Assembly (NCBI RefSeq): GCF_002993885.1
Contig: NZ_PHFW01000004.1
Span: 117,518-181,517, forward strand
Reading direction: 5' to 3'
DNA from: Sphingopyxis lindanitolerans
Lineage (GTDB): Bacteria > Pseudomonadota > Alphaproteobacteria > Sphingomonadales > Sphingomonadaceae
Length of the DNA stretch: 64,000 bases
In this document: one piece after another, positions 52,996-64,000 of the stretch
How positions within the stretch are numbered: position 1 is the first letter of the stretch
Layout: every line of letters starts with the position of its first letter
Notes under the pieces: generated by a model
Told to the model about the DNA's origin: nothing
Database searches by the model: none
Seen by the model: only the letters and a program-made list of their open reading frames with translations
Translations under genes and position numbers: made by a program

Positions 52996-54391
52996 AGTCT
53001 TTGTGCTCACTCTGACATCGTTTCTGGGCGCGTGCCAGTTAGCCCCGCCTCACGCGCGGCCAGCGCTGCCGACCACTCGGGATTACCCCACCTCCTACGC
53101 GGGCGACGGGGTGCTCGGTCGGCGGGCGGTGGAAATCAGCTGGCGGGAGTTCTTCGCTGATCCTCAACTGGAGACCCTCATTGCCACCGCTCTCGAGCGG
53201 AACCGCGATCTCGCCGTTGCCGTAGCGCAGATACAGGAGGCGCGTGGTCTTTATCGAATCCAGGGTGCCGAACGGCTGCCTGCGCTCGGCGCCAACGGCG
53301 ATGTGACTCGCAGCCGCACGCCAGGTTCGGCGATTGGCATTCCCGAAGTGGGTGCGATCACCGATACCCGCTACTCGATCGGCGTTGGCGTCACAGGATT
53401 CGAGCTCGATTTCTGGGGCCGGGTGCGCAACCTTTCTGACGCAGCGCGCTCGCAATATCTAGCAACCGTGCAGGCTGAACGGGCGTTCCGCCTCGCGTTG
53501 ATCCGGGATGTGGCCTCGACCTATTTTGCTTCCCGGGAAGCCGACGAGCGGATCGCCCTTGCCGAAGCTACGGTACGCAGCCGGCAGGAAGGCCTCCGCA
53601 TAGCCGAGCGTCGCCTTGAAGCCGGGGTGACTTCAGCTCTTGATTTTCGACAGGCGGAGTCGCTACTGACTCAAGCCGAAACGGAGTTGGCCAGCCTGCG
53701 CTTGGCCGAGGCGCAGAGTGAGAACTTCCTGGCCGTACTCTTGGGCGGACCCGTTCCTGTCGGGCTCACGGTGCCGCTGACGCTGGCTGACCAGAAAAAC
53801 GGAACGGTGATTGCCGCCGGATTACCCTCCGAGCTGATGGTGACTCGACCGGACATATTGGCGGCAGAAGAGAAACTGCGGGCAGCGCGTGCCAATATCG
53901 GTGCTGCTCGGGCAGCCTTCTTTCCATCCATCTCACTAACCGGTAGTATCGGTTTCGCTTCAACTGATCTTGGGAATTTGATCGGAAACGAAGGACTGAG
54001 CTGGAGCTTTGGACCTTCGATCAGCCTACCCATCTTCGATTGGGGTGCGAGGAAGGGCAATCTGAGCGTGGCTGAGGCACGTGAGGATATTGCCATCGCC
54101 GAATACGAACGCACCATTCAGGGAGCTTTCCGCGAAGTTGCGGACGCCCTTGCCGGGCGCCGCTGGCTTGCTGAACAGGTCGCCGCGCAGGTTCGTGCCA
54201 CTGCGGCACAGCGAGCGATCGCCGATCTTGCCCGCACTCGCTACCGCGAGGGCGTCGCAAATTACCTTGAAGTGCTCGATGCCGAACGGAATCTGTTCAT
54301 CGCGGAACAGACACTGATACAGCTGCGTCGCGCCGAGCTGGATGCTCTCGTCTCTCTGTATGTCGCTCTGGGCGGCGGCCAGCAAGGGTAA
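52988..54391 (+). CDS. Outer-membrane efflux lipoprotein (NodT/OprM family)
   Basis: A 467-aa outer-membrane factor with signal peptide and lipobox FLGACQ, two TolC-like repeats (RRAVEISWREFFADPQLETL; then GVTSALDFRQAESLLTQAE; RPDILAAEEKLRAARANIGA). It forms the exit duct of RND pumps. The ATG at 52988 overlaps the pump stop. The matching periplasmic adaptor gene is missing, presumably lost with the pump N-terminus. Confidence 0.9.
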   Translation: MRRVFVLTLTSFLGACQLAPPHARPALPTTRDYPTSYAGDGVLGRRAVEISWREFFADPQLETLIATALERNRDLAVAVAQIQEARGLYRIQGAERLPALGANGDVTRSRTPGSAIGIPEVGAITDTRYSIGVGVTGFELDFWGRVRNLSDAARSQYLATVQAERAFRLALIRDVASTYFASREADERIALAEATVRSRQEGLRIAERRLEAGVTSALDFRQAESLLTQAETELASLRLAEAQSENFLAVLLGGPVPVGLTVPLTLADQKNGTVIAAGLPSELMVTRPDILAAEEKLRAARANIGAARAAFFPSISLTGSIGFASTDLGNLIGNEGLSWSFGPSISLPIFDWGARKGNLSVAEAREDIAIAEYERTIQGAFREVADALAGRRWLAEQVAAQVRATAAQRAIADLARTRYREGVANYLEVLDAERNLFIAEQTLIQLRRAELDALVSLYVALGGGQQG

Positions 54392-54476
54392 TGGTGGTAA
54401 TGTTCCACCGACGGGCCTTGGCTATTGATCATGACAACCTACAGATCGGTCCGCCGATAAATTCCCTGACCTATAT

Positions 54477-54496
54477 ATGATAATGTCCTTTATCAT
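54477..54496. promoter_or_regulatory. Palindromic operator before vapBC
   Basis: ATGATAA-TGTCCT-TTATCAT is a 20-bp dyad 63 bp before vapB in an AT-rich promoter region. VapBC complexes usually bind such sites to autoregulate. Confidence 0.6.
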
Positions 54497-54559
54497 ACAC
54501 TCTTCCCCTTAGGCGCGCTGCATGGTAGAAAGGTGGCTAATTTTCTAGAAAGGCGGACC

Positions 54560-54808
54560 ATGAGCCTCAATGTTAAAGACCCTGAAGCCCATCGGCTTGC
54601 GCAGGCCATCGCCCAAGCGACCGGCCAGAGCATGACCCGCGTGGTGACGGAGGCGCTGCGCGAGCGCTTCGCCAGGATCGAGCGTCAGAAAAGCAAGGCG
54701 AGCGTCGCGGAACTGCTAACGATCGCCGATCGCGCCGCCACGCATGTGAAGCGCCCCTATGTCGATCATGCCGAACTGTTTTATGACGATAATGGCCTGC
54801 CGAAATGA
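54560..54808 (+). CDS. vapB: VapB-type antitoxin
   Basis: An 82-aa Rv0623/PSK-like antitoxin (MSLNVKDPEAHRLAQAIAQA, SMTRVVTEALRERFARIER). The RHH-like N-terminus binds DNA and the C-terminus wraps the toxin. The start at 54560 has AGGCGGACC upstream; 54533 is an in-frame alternative. It overlaps vapC by 4 bp. Confidence 0.85.
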   Translation: MSLNVKDPEAHRLAQAIAQATGQSMTRVVTEALRERFARIERQKSKASVAELLTIADRAATHVKRPYVDHAELFYDDNGLPK

Positions 54809-55194
54809 TCCTCGACACCTCGGCCCTGGTCGCGATCCTCTATCGCGAACCCGAAGCGGCGACCTTCGCACAAGCCATCCATGATGCCGATGCCTGCCGC
54901 ATCAGCGTCGCCAGCTATGTCGAGCTGTCGATGGTCATCGAACGCCAGCTCGGTCCCGAAGGGATGCGCCAGACCGAAGCCTTCTTTCGCCGCGCCGGCA
55001 TCACGATCGAACCGGTGACGCTCGATCATGGCGAACTGGCGCGACAGGCGTTTCTCGATTTCGGCAAGGGCCGCCACAAAGCGGGCCTGAACTTTGGCGA
55101 CTGCTTTTCCTATGCGCTGGCCAAGGCGACCGACGAGCCGCTGTTGTTCAAGGGCAATGATTTTGCCCTGACGGACATAGAGGCGGCGGCATAA
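54805..55194 (+). CDS. vapC: VapC-type PIN-domain toxin
   Basis: A 129-aa PIN RNase: acidic residues in MILDTSALVAIL (Asp4), SYVELSMV (Glu), GLNFGDCFSYALA (Asp) and FKGNDFALTD (Asp). Such toxins cleave initiator tRNA or rRNA. Coupled to vapB upstream and, by a single-base overlap, to the next gene. Confidence 0.9.
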   Translation: MILDTSALVAILYREPEAATFAQAIHDADACRISVASYVELSMVIERQLGPEGMRQTEAFFRRAGITIEPVTLDHGELARQAFLDFGKGRHKAGLNFGDCFSYALAKATDEPLLFKGNDFALTDIEAAA

Positions 55195-55499
55195 TGCGCG
55201 CGGTGCACGACAAGATCGAAGGCCCCTTCGCCATCGAGGAGAATATCGCCCTCTATGGCATGGTCGCTGGCGATGCGACGCTGCATCGGGGCATCCGTTT
55301 CATCCTCCACGGCACAATTACGGGCAACCTGACGATCGAGACCGGCGCGCGCGCAATCATCCATGGCACGGTGGCGGGACGCATCTACAACGAAGGCGGT
55401 CGCGTCGAGATCTTCGGGATCGCCGATGCCGTCGCCAACGGCTCGCGCGACGCCATCACGATCATCGATCCCGCCGCCCATGTCCGGGGCCGGCCATGA
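55194..55499 (+). CDS. Bactofilin-like beta-solenoid protein
   Basis: A 101-aa protein of short repeating strands with Gly turns (ENIALYGMVAGDATLHRGIR, ILHGTITGNLTIETGARAII, HGTVAGRIYNEGGRVEIFGI). This is the pattern of bactofilin or polymer-forming repeats. Embedded in a VapBC-recombinase operon by overlapping starts and stops. Function unknown. Confidence 0.6.
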   Translation: MRAVHDKIEGPFAIEENIALYGMVAGDATLHRGIRFILHGTITGNLTIETGARAIIHGTVAGRIYNEGGRVEIFGIADAVANGSRDAITIIDPAAHVRGRP

Positions 55500-55894
55500 C
55501 CCAGATCGGCGGTGTCCCCGACATGCACGACGAGGATGATTACCCGTATGACAATCCCGTGTCCCGCGCCCAGGCCGAGAGCTTGCGGGAGCAGGCCCGC
55601 GCGGGCGGGTTGCGGTTTGAGGCCTATCTGCCCCCGGCGCTGGCCGACTGGCTGTTGGAACCGATCGAGCGCGGCATGTTCGCCGATCCTTCGGAGGCGG
55701 TGTTCGCGATCGTCGGCAACTTCCGCGATCTGGAGCCGCATCGTGATCTGCGCGACGCGTTGCTGCGCCGGTTGTTGCAGGCGGCGGTCGATGATCCGAG
55801 GCCGGGCACTCCCCATGAACAGGTGCAAGCGGAGATGGCGCGCCGTCGCGTCGAACCGCGCGCCGCGCCCGCACGCTGGCGGAGAGAGGGGTAA
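55496..55894 (+). CDS. Hypothetical protein
   Basis: A 132-aa protein (FEAYLPPALADWLLEPIERG, FADPSEAVFAIVGNFRDLEP, then a Pro/Arg-rich tail). The middle resembles the helical part of ParD-like antitoxins only loosely. It overlaps both neighbours, so it is co-translated with the recombinase. Confidence 0.6.
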   Translation: MTQIGGVPDMHDEDDYPYDNPVSRAQAESLREQARAGGLRFEAYLPPALADWLLEPIERGMFADPSEAVFAIVGNFRDLEPHRDLRDALLRRLLQAAVDDPRPGTPHEQVQAEMARRRVEPRAAPARWRREG

Positions 55895-56856
55895 TGGCTC
55901 AGCTCGCCCCCCTTCCCTCGCCCACGCTGGCCTTGCCGGCGCTGATCGCGTCGGCCGACGACCGCGCGCGGTTGCGGTTCCTGGAGTTTTTCGCCGTCAC
56001 CATCCGCAACGCGCATACGCGCCGCGCCTATGCGCGCGCGGCTGGCGACTTCCTGACCTGGGTAGCGGCGCGCGGGGTCACGTCCCTTGGGGCCGTGCAG
56101 CCGCTCCACGTCGGCGCGTGGATCGAGGCGCTGGGAGGCGAGATGAGCGCGCCCAGCGTCAAGCAGCAGCTCGCCGGCGTGCGTCGGCTGTTCGACTGGC
56201 TGGTGATAGGCCAGGTCATGCCGGTGAACCCCGCCGCATCGGTGCGCGGGCCGGCGCATAGTCAGCGGCGCGGCAAGACGCCGGTGCTGGCCCCCGACGA
56301 GGCGCGGCGGCTGCTTGATACGATCGACGTGGGTGGGCCGGCGGGTCTGCGCGACCGCGCGCTAATCGGGCTGATGGTCTATTCGTTCGCGCGGATCGGC
56401 GCGGCGCTCTCCATGCGTGTCGAGGACGTTTTCATGCAGAACCGCCGTCTCTGGGTGCGGCTGCACGAAAAGGGCGGCAAGCAGCACGAAATGCCCTGCC
56501 ACCATAATCTTGAGGACTATCTGACCGCCTATATCGACGGGTGTGAGCTGCGCGCGCAAGCCAAGGGGCCGTTGTTCCGCACGATCGCGCGCGGGACCAA
56601 GCGGCTAAGCGACACTCCCCTGCCCCAGGCCAATGCGTTCGCGATGGTGCGCCGACGCGCGGTGGCGGCCGAGATCGGCACGGCGATCGGCAACCATTCG
56701 TTCCGCGCGACCGGGATTACCACTTACCTGAAGAACGGCGGCACGCTGGAGACGGCCGCGACGATGGCGAACCATAGCTCCACGCGCACGACCCAGCTCT
56801 ACGATCGGAGGCCCGATGACGTGACGCTCGATGAGGTGGAACGGGTGTTGATCTAG
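55894..56856 (+). CDS. Tyrosine site-specific recombinase
   Basis: A 320-aa XerC/D-like recombinase with an N-terminal SAM-like DNA-binding domain (HTRRAYARAAGDFLTWVAAR) and catalytic residues: Arg in YSFARIGAAL, His-x-x-Arg in GNHSFRATG, His in MANHSSTRTT and Tyr in QLYDRR. It may resolve plasmid multimers or mobilise a cassette. The stop lies at the insertion point of the IS630-type element. Confidence 0.88.
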   Translation: MAQLAPLPSPTLALPALIASADDRARLRFLEFFAVTIRNAHTRRAYARAAGDFLTWVAARGVTSLGAVQPLHVGAWIEALGGEMSAPSVKQQLAGVRRLFDWLVIGQVMPVNPAASVRGPAHSQRRGKTPVLAPDEARRLLDTIDVGGPAGLRDRALIGLMVYSFARIGAALSMRVEDVFMQNRRLWVRLHEKGGKQHEMPCHHNLEDYLTAYIDGCELRAQAKGPLFRTIARGTKRLSDTPLPQANAFAMVRRRAVAAEIGTAIGNHSFRATGITTYLKNGGTLETAATMANHSSTRTTQLYDRRPDDVTLDEVERVLI

Positions 56857-58014
56857 TCACCTGGAACTGAAGTAAGCTTCATTGTATAAGCCCTTGTAGA
56901 TCAGACGGAGGTTAATGTGATGGCGGGCAGACGGGCGGATTTGGTTGTCTTGAGCGGAGATGACCGGCGTTTTCTCGAAGCTCAGGTCCGCCGCCACAAA
57001 GCGCCGCGTTCACTCTCTGATCGATGCCGGATGGTCCTGCTTTGTGCAGAAGGGCTGCAGAGCAAGGAAGTCGCCGAACGCCTGGGCGTTCACGAGCACA
57101 CGGTTGGCAAATGGCGCCGCCGGTTCGTGCAGGCTGGCATTGAAGGACTGACTGACGAATATCGTGCGGGTCGGCCACGAACAGTATCTGACACGCAAGT
57201 AGCTCAGGTGATCGAGCGTACGCTGAACACGACCCCCAAGGACGCCACGCATTGGTCGATCCGTTCCATGGCCGCCAAGTCCGGGCTGTCACACACCACC
57301 ATCCGCCGGATCTGGGGCGCGTTCGGCCTGCAGCCGCACCGGTCCGAGACATTCAAGCTGTCCACCGATCCGCTATTTGTCGACAAGGTGCAGGACATAG
57401 TCGGGCTCTACATGTCGCCGCCGAACCGGGCGATCGTGCTGTGCGTGGATGAAAAATCGCAAATCCAGGCGCTGGATCGCGAGCAGCCGGTCTTGCCCAT
57501 GGCGCCGGGGGTTCCTGAGCGGCGCACCCATACCTACGTCCGCAATGGCACGACATCCCTGTTCGCCGCGCTCGACATTGCCACCGGCGCCGTGATCGGG
57601 AAATGCTACAAGCGCCATCGGGCAACCGAGTTCCTCGACTTCCTCAAGCGGATCGACGCCGCGATCCCCAAGGGGCCAGACGTCCACCTCGTGATGGACA
57701 ACTATGCGACCCACAAGACGCCAAAGATCAAGGCCTGGCTCGCACGCCGCCCGCATTGGCATGCTCACTTCACACCGACTTCGGCGTCCTGGATCAATCA
57801 GGTCGAACGATGGTTTGCAGAACTGACCCGCAAGCAGTTGCAGCGCGGTGTCCACCGATCAACCGCTGAACTTGAGACCGACATCACCGCATTCATCGCG
57901 GCGCACAACGAAAACCCCAAGCCCTACAAATGGGTCAAATCCGCCGACGAAATCCTCGCCGCCGTCAAACGATTCTGCCAAAAAACAATGAGCCGAACTT
58001 CAGATTCAGGTGAC
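56856..58014 (+). mobile_element. IS630-family insertion sequence
   Basis: About 1.16 kb between TA dinucleotides (56854-56855 and 58015-58016), the target duplicated by IS630 elements. Terminal repeats GTCACCTGGAACTGAAGT and its imperfect complement ACTTCAGATTCAGGTGAC. One intact transposase gene inside. Confidence 0.8.
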
Positions 58015-58017
58015 TAG
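56920..58017 (+). CDS. IS630-family transposase
   Basis: A 365-aa transposase with N-terminal HTH ([20 protein letters not shown]) and DDE domain: Asp in [11 protein letters not shown], Asp in [11 protein letters not shown], Glu in [14 protein letters not shown] 56920 is 7 nt after GGAGGT. The stop codon TAG is completed by the duplicated TA target plus one flanking base. Confidence 0.9.
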   Translation: MAGRRADLVVLSGDDRRFLEAQVRRHKAPRSLSDRCRMVLLCAEGLQSKEVAERLGVHEHTVGKWRRRFVQAGIEGLTDEYRAGRPRTVSDTQVAQVIERTLNTTPKDATHWSIRSMAAKSGLSHTTIRRIWGAFGLQPHRSETFKLSTDPLFVDKVQDIVGLYMSPPNRAIVLCVDEKSQIQALDREQPVLPMAPGVPERRTHTYVRNGTTSLFAALDIATGAVIGKCYKRHRATEFLDFLKRIDAAIPKGPDVHLVMDNYATHKTPKIKAWLARRPHWHAHFTPTSASWINQVERWFAELTRKQLQRGVHRSTAELETDITAFIAAHNENPKPYKWVKSADEILAAVKRFCQKTMSRTSDSGD

Positions 58018-58062
58018 CACTACTTTGGCAGTTTTTGTTCAGGCCTGTCTACGAGGAGCTTT

Positions 58063-58458
58063 TCACAATGGGGGCACCGAAGTGGCGGAGGCCTTATGAA
58101 GATGTTCAAGATCGCCTGTCGGATAGCTGGCATGCTCGGTTGTGGCGGCGGCCCCCCGACTCTTTTTTTTCCGCCCCGCTGCTTTGAGACGGCGGGCTTG
58201 AAGGAAAGCGTATGCGATCATTGTCATCAATGCATGTCGATGTAATCCAACCCAGGAGCGGCCTTCGAAATGATCGAGGCCCAGTTCTTCCTTGAGCTGC
58301 TGATGTGCTTGCTCGCAGATCCATCTCGCCTTGATCGTCGCGGCGAGCATTTTGAGGGTGGCGTCGGCAGGTAAATTTGAGACGTAGTTATAGCGCGACG
58401 ATCTGGGTGAGAGGTCAGCGACTATCAGGATGAGAACAGATTGTCGCGGCGGGTTCAT
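58063..58458 (-). pseudogene. IS701/IS4-like transposase C-terminal fragment
   Basis: About 130 residues with [20 protein letters not shown] and [22 protein letters not shown] (the conserved C-terminal Glu-containing block). The N-terminal half is missing, cut by the adjoining IS21-type element. A stop lies at 58063. Confidence 0.75.
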
Positions 58459-58467
58459 GGTGCCGGG

Positions 58468-61159
<2,692 letters not shown>

Positions 61160-61193
61160 TACCCATTCGTTCCGATCAATCCACTAGGGAGGT

Positions 61194-61811
61194 ATGGTGG
61201 CAAAAAACAATTCGGTCGCAAGAGTGCGGGGACCCCGCTCTGCGGCGCGGCGGCAGCATATATTGGCCACGACCCGCGATCTCTTCGTCAAACGCGGATT
61301 CCATCAGACCGGGATGGCCCAAATCGCCAGTTCATCCGGCATCGCGGTGGGGCAGATCTATCGGGACTTTGCCAACAAGGAGGCGATCATTGCCGCCATC
61401 TGCGAAGCCGACCTTGCTGAATGGCTCGAGGAAGAGACGCTGGAGACGGCGGTCGCGGTGGGGGATCGCGAAGGTATCCTCGCCTGGATCGAGCGAATCG
61501 CCATCGATGAGCCATCGCATGAAAATCGCCGCATGATGTGCGAATTCGTGGCCACAGTGGGGTGTAACCCGATCATCGCCGAGATCAATCGCAAGGCGGA
61601 TGTCCGGCTGCGCACCAGCCTGGGAGCGGCGCTGGCCTCTTTGGCGCCGGGCGCATCTCCACAGGACAGATCAACGGTGGTGGACTTCATCATCACCATG
61701 TCCTGGGGAATGGTAGCGGGGGCCGAGCTGTTTCCTTACCGAGACCACAAAATCTTGCGCCACTACATGGCGTCGCTGTTCCGCCGGGAACTCGCCGCAA
61801 TGTGCAATTGA
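61194..61811 (+). CDS. TetR/AcrR-family regulator
   Basis: A 205-aa TetR regulator with HTH GMAQIASSSGIAVGQIYRDFANKE shortened here as QIASSSGIAVGQIYRDF (about residues 42-58). The ligand domain resembles AcrR-type repressors. It might once have controlled the RND pump, but several ISs now lie between. GGGAGGT lies before the GTG/ATG starts; the start at 61194 was used. Confidence 0.85.
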   Translation: MVAKNNSVARVRGPRSAARRQHILATTRDLFVKRGFHQTGMAQIASSSGIAVGQIYRDFANKEAIIAAICEADLAEWLEEETLETAVAVGDREGILAWIERIAIDEPSHENRRMMCEFVATVGCNPIIAEINRKADVRLRTSLGAALASLAPGASPQDRSTVVDFIITMSWGMVAGAELFPYRDHKILRHYMASLFRRELAAMCN

Positions 61812-61963
61812 GGACCTGCTCAGTGCGCGCGGACCAAGGCTGGCGCAGCTCGATTGGCATTTTGGTGAGCTGAAGGTCCCCGGGCACTGGACAATTGTTC
61901 AGCATCATATCATCTTCTCATTACAGGCCGAGGAATACGGTCGCTCCAGAGGATACCGGAAAG

Positions 61964-62227
61964 ATGATGAACAACGATAATGTGGCCCCCGGCGACAAGG
62001 CAATGATCCTGTTGCAAAGCCTGATCTGCTATTTGCGAGAAAAGAACGTCCTGTCGCGCGCCGACATCGAGGAACTGCGAAATCGCGTGGAGGCCCGGAT
62101 GGCTACACCGGACAGCGGTCTGTCCTGCGCCACCGCGCTGGTCGCCGCCGCCGTGAACGAGATGCGGGAACTGGATGACTATTGCGGCAAGAAGTATGGT
62201 GGCAAGCACCGGCGTCAGGTGAACTGA
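61964..62227 (+). CDS. Small hypothetical protein
   Basis: An 87-aa helical protein (DKAMILLQSLICYLREKNVL, SRADIEELRNRVEAR, AALVAAAVNEMRELDDY). No family recognised. Two adjacent Met codons (61964, 61967) are possible starts. Its codon use is like the surrounding genes. Confidence 0.5.
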   Translation: MMNNDNVAPGDKAMILLQSLICYLREKNVLSRADIEELRNRVEARMATPDSGLSCATALVAAAVNEMRELDDYCGKKYGGKHRRQVN

Positions 62228-62254
62228 GGCGTCCATCGCTGCATCGCAGGATTG

Positions 62255-62487
62255 TTTTAAAGCTCTCTCCTATGGGCCACGTCTCGACCCGCACGGCGGG
62301 GAAACGCGATCAGCAGCGCGGCGCTCTGCCGGGTGCGGGTATAGGTGACGTGATACTGCGGGGTCGGCTTCGGGCAAGCTCGCGGTAACCTGGCGCGTCT
62401 GTTCGTGGCCTCGATCGTCGCCAGATCGTGACAGGGCATGCCGGCATTGCCGGTGCTTTCGCCGTGGCGGATGAATATGGCCTTCAT
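62255..62487 (-). pseudogene. Decayed histidine phosphatase
   Basis: Starts like the gene at 17113 (MKAIFIRHGESTGNAGMPCH) but then needs at least two frame changes to keep the homology (YTRTRQSAA in one frame and VRVETWPIGESF in another). It is a degraded relative of the phosphatase downstream of the toxin-antitoxin pair in backbone B. Confidence 0.75.
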
Positions 62488-62591
62488 GGCTTCCCCTTCA
62501 TTGCTGGCGAGCGCTATCCAAGCGATATACAAAAGATAGCCAAACAGTAGCGCTTCGCTTGCTTTTCTTGTGTTCGCCAGGAAGCGGCAGG

Positions 62592-62912
62592 CTATTCGAA
62601 CAGTTCCGAATGCGTGCCGGCGCGCACGAAGTTCACCAGATTTCCCTCGATCGTGTAGATGAGCAGGAAGTCGCCGCCGATATGGCACTCGCGATGATCG
62701 CTCCAATCGCCTTTGAGGGCGTGGTCCAGCCATTCCGGGCCAAGCGGCGCGTCGTTGGCGATGAGGAGCATCATCGCTTCCTTGAGCTGCTTCATGTTGT
62801 AGCGCCCGCTGCGCGACAACCGCTCCCAATCCTTCGCGAACCGCTTTTCATAAGACGCCTCTCGGGGGAGCGAGGCGCGCTTACTGCTGGCGGGCTTCTT
62901 GGTCGAGGGCAT
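62592..62912 (-). CDS. YafQ-like mRNA interferase toxin
   Basis: A 106-aa RelE/YafQ-family toxin: EKRFAKDWERLSRSGRYNMK, LDHALKGDWSDHRECHIGGD with the catalytic His pattern, DFLLIYTIEG and VNFVRAGTHSELF. The ATG at 62912 was used (TTG 62915 precedes it). It overlaps the antitoxin gene by 32 bp. Confidence 0.87.
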   Translation of the reverse strand: MPSTKKPASSKRASLPREASYEKRFAKDWERLSRSGRYNMKQLKEAMMLLIANDAPLGPEWLDHALKGDWSDHRECHIGGDFLLIYTIEGNLVNFVRAGTHSELFE

Positions 62913-63162
62913 CAAAGACTTCCTGAGGATCGGTGAAACGGGCGCGGCGGGCCTTCATCGTGGCGCGAGAGGCTTCGATGGCTGCCCGTGTTTCGGCGTT
63001 CGGCACTTTCAGCTCGAACGGCAAGGCATGATCCTTCGCGACCCGGGTGAGCGTCATGCGGACCACATCGGATACGGTCAGCCCCAGTTCGGCCAGGACG
63101 GCGGCGGCTTCATCCTTCAATGTTTCGTCGATGCGCGCACGCACGAAAGCGGTAGCGGCCAT
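62881..63162 (-). CDS. DinJ/RelB-type antitoxin
   Basis: A 93-aa antitoxin with an N-terminal RHH-like DNA-binding part (TAFVRARIDETLKDEAAAVL, LTVSDVVRMTLTRVAKD) and a C-terminal toxin-neutralising helix. Strong AGGAGG site before the ATG at 63162. Replaces, at the same place relative to the SprT-like gene, the HigBA-like pair of backbone B. Confidence 0.87.
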   Translation of the reverse strand: MAATAFVRARIDETLKDEAAAVLAELGLTVSDVVRMTLTRVAKDHALPFELKVPNAETRAAIEASRATMKARRARFTDPQEVFDALDQEARQQ

Positions 63163-63578
63163 AAGAACCTCCTGTGATCCGTGTTCGATGTAGCTCAACT
63201 GAGCTACAATTACAACCATTGTGCGCCTGCCGCTTGCGCGGCACCGTGGCTCTAGTCGCTGCGCTCCCCAAGCCCGCACGCGGTCTTGGCCATTCGGTGA
63301 CGATCCACATGGCGGGCGAGATCGCGTGCGCGGATCTCGGGGACAAGGTGCCGGCGCTGGCCGGCATGTCGTTTGTTCAGTGGGGAGAGGACGTTCCGCC
63401 CCCCCTCTCCCCAGCAACGGGAATAGACGGGCCGTGGCTCGCTCGGCTGGGCCTCGCTGCGCCCGCTCCACCCCGTCGATTCCCGCTGCCCCCCTCTCTC
63501 GCCGGCGTTCTTGGGCGTCCGTGTTCCGGCCGATGGCATGGCCATCGCCGGACAGGCGATCTGAAGGGAATAGAGACG
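63163..63578. other. Structured leader upstream of truncated SprT-like gene
   Basis: Second copy of the conserved hairpin-rich segment seen at 18133-18550. CGAGATC (63317-63323) pairs with GATCTCG (63333-63339); GCCGGC-GCTG-GCCGGC lies at 63350-63365. No gene is supported. Confidence 0.55.
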
Positions 63579-63875
63579 ATGACCCACGACAACCGGGAAA
63601 GCTGGCTCAATCGGGTGGCGGCGGGCATGGCCCCGCTCTTTGAGGCGCTGGAAGCTCCCCTGCCCGACCGGGTGCGCGTGGCGATCGGCTTCACCAGCGC
63701 GGGAGCCAAGGGCAAGGCGATCGGCGAGTGCTGGGATAACCGGCTGAGCGCGGACGGCCATTTTGAAATCTTCATCCGTCCGGACCTTGCCCATGCGCCC
63801 GACGCCATGCCGGCACAGATCGCGGCCATCCTCGCGCATGAACTGGTCCATGCCGCTGTCGGCATCCCGGCAGGG
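63579..63875 (+). pseudogene. SprT-like gene cut by IS6100 copy 4
   Basis: The first 99 residues, through the HELVH motif (AAILAHELVHAAVGIPAG), are nearly the same as the protein at 18551. IS6100 begins directly after. The zinc-ribbon C-terminus is lost. Confidence 0.88.
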
Positions 63876-64000
63876 GGCTCTGTTGCAAAGATTGGCGGCA
63901 GTCAGAGGTAGGCTGTCGCTCTGCGCCGATCAGGCGGCTGCTGCGAAATGGTGGTTGAGCATGCCCATGGCCTCCGTCAGCGCCGAGGGCCCAATGCCAA
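63876..64000 (-). mobile_element. IS6100 copy 4 (partial, continues outside window)
   Basis: Begins with GGCTCTGTTGCAAA at 63876 and matches copy 3 to the window end. The first 125 bp are visible, including the last 23 or so codons of the transposase on the minus strand (stop at 63930). Left flank CGGCAGGG. Confidence 0.95.

Overview
The window is accessory DNA from an alphaproteobacterial sphingomonad that degrades hexachlorocyclohexane (HCH). It carries linB (haloalkane dehalogenase, cut by the window start) and linA (gamma-HCH dehydrochlorinase). It also holds four copies of IS6100, two plasmid replication origins and two copies of a sphingomonad-type conjugative mobilisation module. GC content is high and genes in operons often overlap at ATGA junctions. 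No rRNA, tRNA or CRISPR was seen. The mixture looks like a plasmid, or a plasmid-derived block, assembled by repeated IS6100 cointegration; this is inference.

Layout. 1-1162: linB (minus strand) and a truncated upstream gene, cut by IS6100 copy 1 (1163-2042). 2043-11066: backbone A, with a tnpR stub, a DUF6118-like gene, relaxase traA, an oriT-like spacer, traC, traD, a frameshifted kinase-like gene, a deletion scar joining a small gene to the 3' end of traG, an origin with 22-bp iterons, a Rep_3 initiator, a ribbon-helix-helix (RHH) protein and ParA. 11168-16801: a transposon with a DDE transposase, an AAA ATPase and a serine resolvase plus three cargo genes; it interrupts a histidine phosphatase gene. 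16802-31008: backbone B, with a toxin-antitoxin pair, an SprT-like gene, a second ParA, RHH and RepA set with 29-bp iterons and TATAC-rich repeats, and then a complete tra operon (traC, traD, two small genes, a nucleotidyltransferase-HEPN fusion, a SIMPL lipoprotein, traG) with a divergent traA. IS6100 copy 2 cuts its DUF6118-like gene.

31889-50309, between inverted IS6100 copies 2 and 3, is a catabolic island. It has a truncated SDR, an alpha/beta hydrolase, a TetR regulator, an acyl-CoA synthetase, a thiamine-diphosphate E1 alpha and beta with a free-standing lipoyl carrier, a TonB-dependent receptor, XdhC and a molybdopterin-binding protein, glutathione reductase, an acyl-CoA dehydrogenase, two related SDRs (one frameshifted), linA, and a flavoprotein dehydrogenase cut by IS6100. 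Six near-identical palindromes with core ACCANNTGGT, one of them a variant, lie in front of the TetR gene and five other transcription units, including the SDR-linA unit. This suggests one TetR regulon into which linA is embedded.

51190-64000: the C-terminal part of an RND pump with its outer-membrane partner, a five-gene overlapping operon (vapB, vapC, a beta-solenoid protein, an unknown protein, a tyrosine recombinase), an IS graveyard (IS630, IS701, IS21 and IS256 types), a second TetR regulator, a DinJ-YafQ type pair beside a decayed phosphatase gene, and a second SprT-like gene cut by IS6100 copy 4 at the window edge.

How it works together. LinA and LinB catalyse early dechlorination steps of the HCH pathway. 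The two replicons and their ParA-RHH systems would maintain the DNA, the toxin-antitoxin modules stabilise it, and the TraA, TraC, TraD and TraG proteins with the oriT sites support mobilisation. No mating-pair-formation genes are visible, so transfer would need a helper encoded elsewhere.
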